Shown: one piece after another, positions 25,076 through 36,451 of the stretch
Layout: each line of letters opens with the position of its first letter
Numbering within the stretch: the first letter of the stretch is position 1
Notes under the pieces: generated by a model
What the model saw: only the letters and a program-made list of their open reading frames with translations
What the model was told of the DNA's origin: nothing
Databases searched by the model: none
Origin: Nicotiana tabacum
Lineage: Eukaryota > Streptophyta > Magnoliopsida > Solanales > Solanaceae
Reading direction: 5' to 3'
Assembly (NCBI RefSeq): GCF_000715075.1
Contig: NC_134089.1
Coordinates: 105,903,157-105,967,156, forward strand
Length of the DNA: 64,000 nucleotides
Translations under genes and position numbers: made by a program

Positions 25076-26377
25076 TATTGAGAGAAAATTTTCTGCCCCA
25101 GTTTGATAATCTGCTTTGTGACTCTGTCTTCCTGCGGTCAATAATATTTCTTTTCCCTGTTTCAAATCAAAGAAAAATTGTTAGTTTAACATGGGTCGAG
25201 TGGTCGTGCCACTTCTGCTGAGGATGGTTTTTCCCATTTCTTTTCCTTGCATTGCTATAAAACTTGCTGAGGAGAATATTGATTGCTGGGGCTAATATTC
25301 CCGCTGGGGATGGTTGTCGTTTCTCTTCCTTCCCCACTCCGTGTCGTCCGACCATTGTGGATCTTAATCGAGAATCTGTCGGAGTTGTCCATGTATCTTG
25401 CAAATCTGCTGCGGATCATCTTGGAATTTGATCCATAACTTCCCTTGGAAATTTGGGCCTCTTAGGATCTAGACCCATTCATCATTTGGTCTTGCGAGAA
25501 ACTTCTTTTCGTTTTGTTGCCTTATCTTTGGCTTGTCCTTTTCGTATTTCGCCTTGCACCATTTTGGAAATTGGTAGTAAACTCTGAAAATCCTTTTCAA
25601 TAATGAAGTTGGGGGGGAAATAAAATCTTTTAAACCAAGAAATGAAAGAGTGATAATTTTACAGATAGAAAAAGAAGCCTTTCTGAACAAACGCTGGGAA
25701 AAAAGAAAAGAAAAGAACTTATCGGAATGATATAACCAATCCCAACGATCATGTCGTGCATTACGGATCGATCAACCCAGTCTATTTGTATTGATCAATC
25801 TTTTGGATGGCCTCATCTCGCTGGGGATAAATGAATATTCGACTTTTGCCAAAGGCGGACCCTTTCCGCCAATCTTGCCTTGTTGCCTCATAGTGCCCTT
25901 CGAGGGGTTTTCACTAATAAGACTCTCTCATTTCTCTCAACTCCCGTAGCCTCATGGTGCCTGTGAAGGTTTTCACCAATAAGACTCTCTCATTTTATTT
26001 TATTTTTAGCGGGGATTGGAGCGTGTCGATAAGACGCTCTTTGTTGGGGATTCTCTCGGCTATCAATTCATTTCCAGTTTATGATCCTCTTCTCTGCTGG
26101 GGATCAGAGTGTTGTTCCTGACTTCCACGTGCATGAACTTGGCACTTCTCGAATACTGATCGGGAGGTCTTTTTTGGACATCAATATGGTTTTTATTGTG
26201 TATGGCTAAAAAAAAGGGAAAAGGGGTATCAAAAGGCTCAAAATAATTTTGACGGGTAAAACATTACAACTCTTGGAATCAAACTTTCTTTCCCAAAATT
26301 ATAAACACAATTTCTACCCCAGTTTTCTTGCTTGGGGATTCTTATTTTTGTTACACTATGACCGAGCCGTGAGTCGC

Positions 26378-26414
26378 CTACGTATCCTTCTTTGAGGAAT
26401 CAGGTCAAACGTAG
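26378..26414 (-). other. stem-loop module copy 2 (CTACGT...ACGTAG)
   Basis: CTACGT (26378-26383) and ACGTAG (26409-26414) enclose a 25-nt loop containing 'gaatcagg'. It lies 235 nt beyond the integrase stop, between integrase and the minisatellite. Confidence 0.6.
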
Positions 26415-26648
26415 TTCCCATCGTTCTTTGTTTTTTTTTTTGTGATTTTTCTTTGTCTTTATCATTGTTTTTCTCTCTTTTTATCTCTTATTTTAATTAC
26501 TGATTCCAAAAGAGGGATATGAAAGAATAAATGAGGCTCAAAAGGGTAAGCAAAGGTTAAAGTGTTTTGATAGAAGAAAGAATTGCCTCCGTCATTTCAT
26601 TCTCTGATAAATGCTAATCCACAAACAAATGTCAATTACAAAAAGAGA

Positions 26649-28019
26649 TCACACATAATATCTCTTAACTGCGTCGGAATTGATAGCCATGTCGACGCAT
26701 TTTCCTTCAATATCTGTTAAACATAGAGCGCCATTGGACAATACTCTGGTTACAATGAATGGTCCTTGCCAATTCGGGGCAAACTTGCCCTTTGCTTCCG
26801 TTTGGTGTAGCAGGATTCGTTTCAACACTTGTTGCCCCACTTCAAATTTTCTGGGGCGCACCCTCTTGTTGTAGGCTCTTGCCATTCTCCTTTGATATAA
26901 CTGGCCATGACATACAGCTGCCAATCTCTTTTCATCAATCAAGCTCAACTATTCTAAACGGGTTTTGACCCACTCATCATCATCAATCTCAGCCTCGACG
27001 ACAATCTGAAGGGATGGAAATTCCACCTCCGCCGGTATTACTGCTTCAGTTCTATACACCAACAAATAAGGGGTTGCACCTACTGAAGTCCGGACGGTAG
27101 TGCGATAACCCAACAATGCGAATGGTAATTTTTCATGCCATTGTGTGGATCCTTCTACCATCTTCCTCAATATCTTCTTGATGTTCTTGTTGGCCGCTTC
27201 AACAGCTCCATTTGCCTTGGGACGATATGGTGTGGAATTACGGTGTGTAATCTTAAACTGTTCGCATACTTCTCTCATCAAACTGCTGTTAAGATTAGCA
27301 CCATTGTCCGTGATTATCACTTTCGGGATCCCAAATCTACAGATGATATGGGAATGGACAAAATCCACCACTGCCTTCTTGGTTACTGACTTGAAAGTTT
27401 TGGCTTCAACCCATTTAGTAAAATATTTGATGGCCACCAGAATGAACCTGTGACCGTTCGAAGCTGCCGGCTCAATAGGCCCAATGACGTCCATCCCCCA
27501 TGCCACAAATGGCCACGGTGCTGACATTGTGTGCAATTCCGTCGGTGGTGAATGAATCAGATCGCCGTGTATCTGACACTGATGGCATTTCCGCACGAAA
27601 TTGATACAATCATGCTCCATGGTGAGCCAATAATACCCTGCTCGATGAATCTTTTTTGCCAATACATATCCGCTCATATGGGGCCCACAAACTCCAGCAT
27701 GTACCTCTGTCATAACCGACGTGGCTTGACTGGCGTCTATACATCTCAACAATCCCAAATCCGGGGTTCTCTTGTATAACACTCCTCCACTGAGGAAGAA
27801 ACTACTTGACAATCGCCGAATGGCTCTTTTTTGATCTTCGGTGGCCTGCTCCGGGTATATCCCCATCCTGAGATACTCTTTGACGTCATAAAACCATGGC
27901 TCGCCATCCACTTCTTCCTCTATCATGTTGCAATAGGCATGCTGATCGTGAACCTGGATGTACAATGGGTCAACATGAATTTTGTCTGGGTGGTGCAACA
28001 TTGATGCTAAAGTGGCCAA
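26649..28019 (-). pseudogene. Ogre-like integrase, one in-frame stop
   Basis: Integrase of about 455 codons. The N-terminal zinc-binding HHCC domain shows EVHAGVCGPHMSG and FVRKCHQC. The core holds all three catalytic acids: WGMDVIGP (Asp), VIITDNGANL (Asp), PKANGAVEAANK (Glu). LLGYRTTVRTSVGATPY follows. A TAG at 26949-26951 interrupts ...KTRLE/LSLIDEKR. The frame continues through a C-terminal domain (RPRKFEVGQQVLKR, GKFAPNWQGPF) to the TAA at 26649. The stop is consistent with CAG to TAG. No chromodomain is visible, as expected for the Tat lineage. Confidence 0.92.
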
Positions 28020-28928
28020 TGCATCGGCAACCTCATTGTGAACTCTCGGGATGTGTCTAAACTGTACTGATCAAAATCGCTTGCTCAGATCGTGCAAACA
28101 TTGTCGATATGGTATGAGCTTCAAATCCCGTGTTTCCCATTCACCCTGAATTTGATGCACCAGGAGGTCCGAGTCTCCTTAGACCAAGACGTCCTGGACA
28201 TCCATGTCTACCGCTAATCGCAAACCCAAAATGCATGCCTCATACTCAGCCATGTTGTTGGTACAATAGAAACGCAGTTGAGCTGTAACAGGGTAATGAT
28301 GTCTTGTTTCAGAAATAAGCACTGCTCCTATTCCAACTCCCTTCGCATTTGCGGCTCCATCAAAGAAAAGCTTCCAACCGGGTTCCTCAGGTAACTCCAT
28401 CTCATCTATCTGCATTACTTCCTCGTCGGGAAAATACGTCCTCAACGGCTCGTATTCCTCATCAACAGGATTCTCAACCAAGTGATCTGCCAACGCTTGG
28501 GCCTTCATGGTTGTCCTCGTCACATAGATGATATCGAACTCCGTGAGTAATATTTGCCAATTTGCTAACCTTCCCGTGGGCATAGATTTTTGGAAAATAT
28601 ACTTTAACGAATCCAAATGGGAAATGAGATAAGTAGTATATGAGGATAAATAATGTTTCAACTTCTGGGCCACCCAGGTTAGGGCGCAACATGTCTTCTC
28701 GAGTTGAGTGTACTTAACCTCATATACTGTAAACTTCTTGCTGAGATAATAGATGGCTTGCTCTTTTCTTCCTGTAATGTCGTGTTGCCCCAACACGCAA
28801 CCAAAAGAATTCTCCAAGACCGTTAGATAAAGAATTAATGGTCTTCCCGGCTCAGGGGAACCAATACAGGTGGATTTGATAAATATTCTTTGATCTGGTC
28901 GAATGCCACCTGGCATTCCGCCGTCCAT
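28020..28928 (-). pseudogene. Ogre-like RNase H and archaeal-type RNase H
   Basis: The RT-linked RNase H part shows LILYLTVLENSFG, VLGQHDITGRKEQAIYYLS, CCALTWVAQKLKHYL and MPTGRLANWQILLTEFDI. The archaeal-type RNase H follows: PGWKLFFDGAANAKGVGIG, then CTNNMAEYEACILGL (catalytic Glu block) and VQDVLV. After a stop at 28179, GDSDLLVHQIQGEW, then a TGA near 28072, then FRHIPRVHNEVADALATL leads into integrase. The second RNase H (FDG, AEYEA, GDSD, N-ADALA) is the mark of Tat-lineage elements. Two stops and a frameshift at its upstream end make it inactive. Confidence 0.9.
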
Positions 28929-30118
28929 CCTATTGCAGCATCCTTCTTCAACAGCTGAAAAATGGGTTCACAGGTTGTTGTGAGTTGAGCAATAAATCTG
29001 CTGATGTAATTCAACCTTCCCAACAGACTCATTACTTCTGTCTTGTTCTTCGGCGGTGGCAACTCTTGGATAGATTTGATTTTTGATGGATCCAGTTCAA
29101 TACCTCGCCGACTGACAATGAATCCCAAAAGCTTCCCAGATGGAACACCAAATGCGCATTTGGACGGGTTGAGCTTAATATCATACCTTCGAAGTCTTTG
29201 AAAGAATTTCCTTAGGTCTGCTACGTGGTCTTCCCGATGCTTGGACTTTATGAATACATCGTCTATGTAAACTTCAATTTCTTTGTGTATCATGTCATGA
29301 AACACAGTGGTCATTGCCCTCATGTACATTGCCCCAGCATTTTTCAAACTAAATGGCATTACCCGGTAGCAATAAGTTCCCCACAGTGGCTGTCTTTTCC
29401 GCATCTTCCTCATCCATCAGAATCTGATGATACCCAGCATAGCAATCCACAAAAGATCCGATCTCACGTCCGGCAAAATTGTCGATTAAGATATGGATGT
29501 TGGGTAAAGGAAAGTTGTATTTAGGGTTTGCCCTGTTCAGATTGCGGTAGTCGACGCACACCCTGATCTTTCCATCTTTCTTTTGGTACCGGCACCACAT
29601 TAGCCAACCAATCAGGATATCGAGTGATACGAATAACCTTTGCTTGTAGCTGCTTAGTTACTTCTTCTTTAATCTTCACACTTATATCCGTTTTGAACTT
29701 CCTCAATTTTTGCTTGACGGGAGGGCATGCCGGGTCAGTGGGCAATTTATGAACCACTAAATCTGTGCTTAACCCCGGCATGTCATCATACGACCATGCA
29801 AAAACATCTTTGAACTCAATAAGTGTTTTGATCAATTCCTCCCTGATATTTGGTGCAATGTGGATGCTTATTTTAGTTTCTCTGATATCGCCGGCATCCC
29901 CTAAATTGATGGCTTCCGTGTCATTTAAGTTGGGTTTGTATTTTTCTTCAAACTGGCTCAACTCCCTGTTTATCTCCTCGAATACTTCATCCTCATTGTA
30001 GTCCGATTCATTATCATAATCGACCTCTTGTATGTTTAGCTCGGAATCAGATTGATCTTTTAGACTAGGTTGAAGATCCGTTGTGTATGACATGTCATTA
30101 GAACCAGTATGAAAAGAA
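28835..30118 (-). pseudogene. Ogre-like reverse transcriptase, three frameshifts
   Basis: Predicted second exon. The acidic pre-RT linker (EVDYDNESDYNEDEVFEEI), IREELIKTLIEFKDVFAWSY and HKLPTDPACPPVKQKLRKF precede RT. Near 29580 a one-base insertion in the 'ccaaaagaaagatgg' stretch shifts KKDGKIRVCVDYRNLN out of frame. A second shift lies near 29390. The palm motif reads VYIDDVFIKSK, with YIDD in place of the common YVDD. LNPSKCAFGVPSGKLLGF, ELPPPKNKTEV and LLGRLNYISRF follow. A third shift near 28850 separates RT from RNase H. Confidence 0.9.
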
Positions 30119-30311
30119 CTGTTCGGAGAAAGAAACGAAAGAAACAAAATTAAAATAATAAAAAAAAGATAAAAAATAAAGAAGAAACTCTTCGTTTTAT
30201 TGAATTACGGGATAACAAGGTTTCACATTGTATTCGACGTAATAAAAGGAAATCTGGATTACAACCCTGGAATAATCCAGAAAACAGAAAAGGAAAATCA
30301 GAGTCAACTAC
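30119..30311 (-). other. predicted intron between protease/G-patch and RT
   Basis: In the minus-strand sense TCTTG|GTAGTT (30311) gives a GT donor. A pyrimidine-rich stretch ending CTCCGAACAG (30119) gives a strong acceptor. Removing these 193 nt removes the TAG at 30308-30310, joins a split Cys codon, and brings ...WRES in frame with SFHTGSNDMS. Ogre elements are known to splice an intron at this place. The donor is not the strongest plant consensus; AG|GTCAA sites slightly upstream (about 30350-30370) are alternatives. Confidence 0.65.
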
Positions 30312-30823
30312 CAAGACTCCCTCCAAGTAGGAATAGGAGTAGCTTTCCAATTGTTGACCTTGACCTTAGGACCCATAAATTGTATGTCTGCCTTACTGGA
30401 GCCCTCTACAGCTTCTATCATGTTGACTTCGGCAAATACTCTTCCAAATCTCTCATTAAAATCTTCGTTTGGCCCCATCAGAGGTCCAAGAACTTCCGGG
30501 ACCAACATCTTTCTGCACCCTTCTTTGACAAATGATCTGGACAGGCGTGGAACTGGTTTAGGAAGGACCCAAACTCTTTTCTTCAATTTGCGGGTTCGCT
30601 TCACATCCGCTGCGGTGGGCTTGAATCCCAACCCAAAAGTTTCCAGGTTCTTGGGCAAAGAAACCGGCTGGATCATTCCTTGCAAATCAACCCCCAGACC
30701 TTTCCCTGGTACAAACCCGTTATTCATCATTTCTGATGCTATCATGATGGTTGCAGCTATGATTCTGGTAAGTGGAAGGCCCTCGTCCTCAGGAATTTTG
30801 TCTACCGAGACTACATCCAAAAC
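30308..30823 (-). pseudogene. G-patch domain segment after the Ogre-like protease
   Basis: About 170 codons in the same frame as gag-protease. NNGFVPGKGLGVDLQGM, then PVSLPKNLETFGLGFKP, fits the G-patch pattern of conserved Gly residues and the closing aromatic-Gly motif. A basic segment (RTRKLKKRVWVLP) and a tail ending TPIPTWRESW follow, where the predicted intron begins. G-patch domains bind nucleic acid or helicase partners and occur after the protease in some retroviruses. The upstream TAG at 30824-30826 separates it from protease. Confidence 0.75.
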
Positions 30824-31984
30824 CTAATAAACCCATGGGCCCTTATCATCGTCGGTTTCTATGAAGGGCACAATAGTATCACTGGCGGCGTGTGTGCCGT
30901 CATCCCCGTGTACCACAATCTCTTGTCTATCCCATTCAAATTTGACCACTTGATGAAGTGTAGAAGGCACTGCCTTAGCTGCATGGATCCATGGTCGCCC
31001 CAACAAAAGATTGTACGACACTGCCACATCTATTACTTGAAATTCCATGGTGAACTCGACTGGGCCAATGGTTAGTTCCAGTACGATATCACCTACTGTG
31101 TTAATGTTGCCCCCATCAAAACCTCGAACGCAGACACTGTTTTGGTGGATCCTGTTATCAACAACCTTTAGCTTGTTGAGAGTGGCCAAAGGACAGATAT
31201 TGGCACTTGACCCGTTATCAATTAATACTCGAGTGACCACCGATTCTTCGCACTTTACCGTCAGATAGAGTGCTCTGTTGTGTTCAGTACCCTCTACTGG
31301 TAACTCATCATCAGAGAATGTCACTCGGTTTACTTCAAAGATCTTGTGCGCTACTTTCTCCAAATGGTTTACTAAGAGCTTGTTCGGGACATAGGCCTCG
31401 TTCAGAATCTTCATTAAAGCCTGACAGTGATCGTTTGAATGGATTAACAAGGATACCAACGAAATCTGGGCTGGGGTCTTTCTCAATTGCTCTATAATTG
31501 AGTAATCCTGCGCCTTCATCTTCTTCAAAAACTCCTCTGCTTCTTCCTCTGTTACAGGTTTCTTTATTGTTTCAGGATTGACCCTTCTCAACTCTGCGGG
31601 AGCAAAACACCTTCCCGATCGAGTTAACCCTCGTGCCTCGCATACGTCTTCCACAACCTCCTTCCCCTTATGCGTCACCATCACTTAACTATAGTTCCAC
31701 GGCACAGCCTTCTCACTTGTCATCGGCAAATGTATGACTGGCTTGATAACAACTGGTCCCACATGGACCCCTTTTACTACCAACCTTGGTTTGTTTGCTA
31801 CTCCCTGCAACACTGCTCTGACTGACTCTGGCCTCTTCGCAGTAATAGATGACCCTTTCCCTGCTATCACAAAGGGCTTGTCATGTACCTCTCCTGACTG
31901 TACCACTGCCTTTCCACTGGTCGACTCTTCATTAGTACTGGCGCGAATCATCATTACCGTTTGTGAGGGTGTTTTTGGTTTCCC
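30824..31984 (-). pseudogene. Ogre-like protease region
   Basis: A linker (31688-31984, rich in Val, Lys and Ser) leads to LTRSGRCFAPAELRRV, EEFLKKMKAQDYSIIEQLRK and TPAQISLVSLLIHSN. The retropepsin follows: TRVLIDNGSSANICPLATL (active-site Asp in IDNGS), CVRGFDGG, YNLLLGRPWIHAAKAVPSTL and HQVVKFEWDRQEIVVHG. Its length and order match Tat-lineage proteases. In-frame stops lie at 31685-31687 (TAA) and 30824-30826 (TAG). It is in the same frame as gag upstream, so Gag-Pro was one polyprotein without a frameshift. Confidence 0.88.
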
Positions 31985-33823
31985 TCACTCGTGCACTAAT
32001 TCGATCATGTGAGCTTCATGGTGCACCGGTAATGGATTTTCATTGATGTTGGGTGCCCCTAGTGCCTGAACCTCGATCCTATTTGTGTCAATAAGATCTT
32101 GTATGGCAGTCTTCAACTTCCAACATTTCTCAGTATCATGCCCGGGAGCACCCGAACAATATTCGCAATTTACTGAATGGTCCAGATTTTTGGGAAGGGG
32201 ATTTGGCAATTTGGTTTCAATAGGACTTAGTAGTCCTATCTGCTTCAACTTGTGGAAGAGAGTAGTATAGGCTTCTCCCAACGGAGTGAATGTTCCTGGC
32301 TTCTGCATCCTTTTGTTCCTGAAAGCCTGATTTCCGCGGAAGCTTGGTCTTGAAGGATTCCTGTAGGCCCTTGGGGGCGGATATGTGTTTCGTGAAGGTG
32401 AATATGTGTTTTGTGGAGGTGGATATATTTTTTGGGGAGCCGGTACACGCCATTGCGGACGAGTCGGAGGCTGGGTGTAAGTTTAGGCGTGATGGATGGA
32501 AAAATGTTGTTCTTGTGGTGGGTAGTAGGGTTGTGGAGGGTTGTATGGATTGTGTGGGTAGTTTAGATGATGGGGTATGGGTTGGTAATGAGTGGAATGA
32601 CCTTTAGATCTGGACCAATTTCATGTCTCTATTGTCGTGACCTCCTCTCTCTTTTTCTTTCCGAGCGCACCTCCCGTGCCGCTTTGAATGGCCTGAGTTG
32701 TTGCCTTAATCGCCGAGTAACTCAGGATTTTGTTGGACTTAAGTCCCTCTTCTATCATACCTCCCATTTTCACCACTTCATTGAAGGATTTTCCAACTGA
32801 TGTCACTAAGTGGCCGAAGTAAGTCGGCTCTAGAGTTTGTAGAAAGTAATCTACCATTTCTCCCTCTCTCATTGGAGGATCAACTCGGGCTGCCTGTTCT
32901 CTCCATCGGAACCCAAATTCCCTGAAGCTCTCTCCGGGTTTCTTTTCAAGCTTTAGCAATGTGAGACGGTCTGGGACTATCTCAAGGTTGTATTGTAAGT
33001 GTCCTGCGAAAGCCTGTGCCAAGTCATCCCAGGTGTACCACCTGCTTAGATCTTGTCCTGTATACCACTCCAATGCCGACCCGCTCAAACTCTGGCCAAA
33101 GTAAGCTATCAGTAGCTCATCTTTTCCCCCCGCTCCCCTCATTTTGCTACAAAAGCCCCACAAATGTGCCATGGGATCACCGTGCCCTTCATATAAATCA
33201 AACTTAGGCATCTTGAACACAGCCGGGAGTTGGACGTCCGGGAAAGGGCATAGATCCTTGTAGGCCACGCTGACCTGGTTGCCCAATCCGTGCAGGTTCC
33301 TGAAGGATTGCTCAAGGCTTTTGAACTTCTTCATTACCTCATCTTGTTCCGGGACCTTAACCGACTTTTCAATCTCTGCCGGTACCTCAAAATGGGGATT
33401 ATAGGTATGTGGTTTGGGTGCTTTGAATGTGAGTTCAGAGGGGTAATATGGTGTGTCGTGAGCCTGAAACAGCGGCTCACTGGATGATCTGTGCAATGGT
33501 GCTGGGGGAGGCGCCCCAAAGACGGGAACATTTGGTGGAGGAGGGTTTTGACTGGGTGGTGGAGCTTGGGAATCATAGGCCTCTCTTCCCTGATAGTAGT
33601 GATGGCTCGGGAAACTCGTTGAAGGACCGAGAAAGGGATATTCTGACGTGTGTCCTGGTTGGAGAGTAGGAGTAACAGGTAGTTCCTGCCCCTTTTGGGC
33701 TCTAGCTAAGGCTATCTGCATTTCATTCATTTCTAGCCTCATCTTTTCCATTTTTTCCATGGCTTCCTTTAGCATCTGATTTGCCGTCTTTTCCGACTCA
33801 ACAATGTTGTCTGAACCAGTCAT
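31985..33823 (-). pseudogene. Ogre-like Gag
   Basis: About 613 codons in one frame. An N-terminal coiled coil (LKEAMEKMEKMRLEMNEMQ) and a Pro/Ser/His-rich segment come first. The plant retrotransposon Gag capsid domain follows from about residue 200: FKMPKFDLYEGHGDPMAHL, FGQSLSGSALEWY, WDDLAQAFAGHLQYN, PGESFREFGFRWREQAA. A Tyr/Pro-rich linker (32320-32620) leads to a zinc knuckle CEYCSGAPGHDTEKC, whose spacing is CX2CX5HX4C, one residue longer than the usual CX2CX4HX4C. In-frame stops: TGA 32621-32623, TAA near 32483-32485, TGA 31985-31987. The ATG at 33823 gives a plausible Gag start. Confidence 0.9.
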
Positions 33824-34162
33824 GCTTTCTGGTATGGGCCCTTTTGATCTTGTTTGATAATGGTACGGTGCCAGTATGCTTTAACAAACTAACTATCTGA
33901 GATTTGTGGAGAACAACAAACTTGTTAGCGTTAGAATTTAACAGATTTGATAATAGCACATTGGGGATGCAATCCTCCTAGGCAGTAAACCATTTCTAAC
34001 ATGCTTTGCTTCAAACAGATGCGTCATCCCGGCTTGCTTATTTGCCCCTTTAAAGTACTTTGGGAGCCCCTGTGTTTTATTTTTATTTTTATGTATATAT
34101 TTCTTTTCCTTTTTTCTTCTTTTCCTTTCTTTTTAATGGCGGTCGAATCTTATGTAGATTGC

Positions 34163-34201
34163 CTACGTATCACGTCCCCGCGTGAATCAGACCGGGCATA
34201 G
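34163..34201 (-). other. stem-loop module copy 3 (CTACGT...GCATAG)
   Basis: CTACGT at 34163-34168 and GCATAG at 34196-34201, with 'gaatcaga' in the loop. The stem pairs at CTA/TAG but has mismatches inside, so this is the least regular copy. It lies in the spacer between the gag start (33823) and the ORF1 end (34406). Confidence 0.5.
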
Positions 34202-34405
34202 TTCTGCCACAAAGTAAAGACACGCAAAAATTCTTTTGGAATCATTTAATTCATCATCAAAATTTGCTATTACAAATTACTTATCTCAAACCAAGAACAA
34301 CAATAGTACAGATTCCAAAGTTCTTAACCTGACTCGATGAAAAGAAAAAGAAAACAACATATGGGAAGACAACAAAGCCAATTAAACAAGACTCGAATCA
34401 AGGGA

Positions 34406-36451
34406 TTAAAATTCCAACTTAGGGGCCCGCGAGGCATGGTTCGGCCTTTCCGCAGACTTTGGTGCCAGGCCTCTTTGCAAGCTTTTTAGTTCCTCCATGA
34501 TCCGGTGGACATAACCCATGACTGAGGCAAAAAGGATATCACGGGGCATCTCTTCACATGTTAGGCACTTCGTGGTGATGTAGCGCCCTATCTCATTGAT
34601 TCTACCCCTGATTTTATCCCTCTCTATGCACAGCTGTTCTATCCGTTGATTCTTTAGTCCCAATATTCGAGTATTGTTAATGAGCTGATCTTGGAACCTC
34701 TCCATTTGTTCTTCCATTGGGGCTATTGACTCATAGCAGCGTTCTCTATCTATTATAGCATCCCGGGCTTATCTAAGGACCCGATTATTGAGAATGGAGT
34801 TTATTTCTCTCAATGTTGTAACACTCATTCCGTAGTCCCTTTTTACTTGTCATAGGTGCTCTCTCCGCGCTGCTGTAACCTTTGCCCACCTGAACCGCAT
34901 TCTTGCTACATAAGCCTCGGATCTCTCCAAATCCTCTCGGCTTTTGCTGACCTGACTCCTCAACCCTGCTATCAACCTTTCATTGGACCGACTTTTCTGT
35001 TGGTCACCGGCATTCTTTCTGTCTTGGTGGATTCGGGCTCTCAGGGCCTTGTTCTCTTGAATCAACTTGCTTTTCTCTCTTGTATCAGCATCAATTTGCA
35101 AGCTGCTTTGGTATTTTAGCCCCTCAATTTGCTGTTTTAACTTGCCAATCTCGACCCGATATTCCTTCTCTTTTGCTAGCCAACCCCATTGTGCTTGCGA
35201 TGATTCTACAAAGTCTTGGACGTGAGCTCTCTTAGCTGGTCTCTGGTGCTCAAGCTCTCTTTTGTACCATGTGAGGTATTTTGGCGACACTTCGCCTTTG
35301 GCCCGGTCTTGTACACGAGTATCTACTTTCAGGGTTTGACATTCATTCTAGATTCTCCGAATGACTGCTTCAGGGAACTGCCCACCAGGCCCGATTTCGA
35401 CTACCTGGCCGCTGAGATCCTCTTCCTTTAGGACTATTTGGTATCGCCCCAACTGGCTCAACACTCTGTATGGTGCGTAGGGCTGGATACTTTGGAGACC
35501 CATCAACAACAAATGAGATTCGGTGGCTGACATGTGTATGATTTCATCTATGGGTAGCCACCCAAATGCCCATTCTATCTGGTTTGCTGAAACAGAGCGC
35601 AGCAGCGTGACCCATTCGGCGACCCCTTCTGGCAAGCTGAACCCCTCGACCCTGGTGGGAAACTCTTCTATACAAGTCTTTTGTGATGACCCATATTTCA
35701 GAAACTGAGGGCGATGACATAGATGCTCTATCATCCACATTTGCAGTAGTATATTACATCCCTCAAAGAAACCTCCTCCGGTTTTGCAAACAGTGAGTGC
35801 GCGGAAAATGTCTGCTATTATCATTGGTGCCAGAGTGTTGTTGTCTTGCTTGAGCAAAGTGCTGACGACCCCAGCGATTTGTATGTTAATTTTCCCATCC
35901 TTTCTAGGGAACACCAAAAAACCCAGAAAGGCTATCATAAAAGCAATACACCTATTCCTCTCCCATTTCAGTTGGCTTTCCCCACTGCAGATCTTACTCT
36001 CGGGATTTTTGAACCCTCCAAGATGACCGTACCTGTCGTACAGAAATGCCAAACTACAAAACCCTTTTGACAACTCTGGGTTGTGTACCGTTTTACCGAT
36101 CTTTACGGTGTCTAGGAACCTGTGTATGGTCACGGTCCTTGGTGCAATGAGATAATGTTCTCTCAAAGGGATTTTAGGACATCCGATGTACCCTGCCAGC
36201 TCCTCCAGCGTCAGGGTGAGCTCAAAGTCCGAGAAATAAAATACATTGTGTGTCGAGTCCCAAAATGAAATTAAAGCCCTTATAATGTCCCCTCGTGGAT
36301 CGATGTCCAGCAATCCAACCAAATTTCCTAAGTATATTTTGACTGTATCTCGCCCTGATTCTTCCAAGTCGTTCCACCACATGAGTAAGCCCAAAGGAAC
36401 TCTGTTTATAATGGCCTCAGATGAACTCTTACTCGTGCTCATTCTGCACAT
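34406..36451 (-). pseudogene. Ogre-like ORF1 (extra ORF upstream of gag)
   Basis: About 682 codons in a single frame from the ATG at 36451, with stops TAG (35348-35350), TGA (about 34847) and TAA (about 34772). The first ~365 residues form a globular domain rich in Trp, Leu and Gly (LGLLMWWNDLEESGRD, FYFSDFELTLTLEELAGYIGCP, WVTLLRSVSANQIEWAFGW). It resembles the plant mobile-domain-like proteins found in this place in Solanaceae Ogre elements. The last ~300 residues are a long coiled coil (EYRVEIGKLKQQIEGL, SNERLIAGLRSQVSKSREDLERS). The function of ORF1 in Ogre elements is unknown. The frame is kept over 2 kb apart from point stops. Confidence 0.8.

Larger units (their letters stand above)
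22642..26648 (-). other. 3' untranslated region of the Ogre-like element
   Basis: 4.0 kb between the integrase stop and the 3' LTR, with no credible ORF. It holds two copies of a stem-loop module (22786-22824, 26378-26414), the ~35-unit minisatellite (23205-25075), and a looser series of '(g)ctggggat' motifs spaced roughly 50-150 bases apart from 25200 to 26340. Variable 3' UTRs with tandem repeats are known for Tat-lineage elements. Confidence 0.8.
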
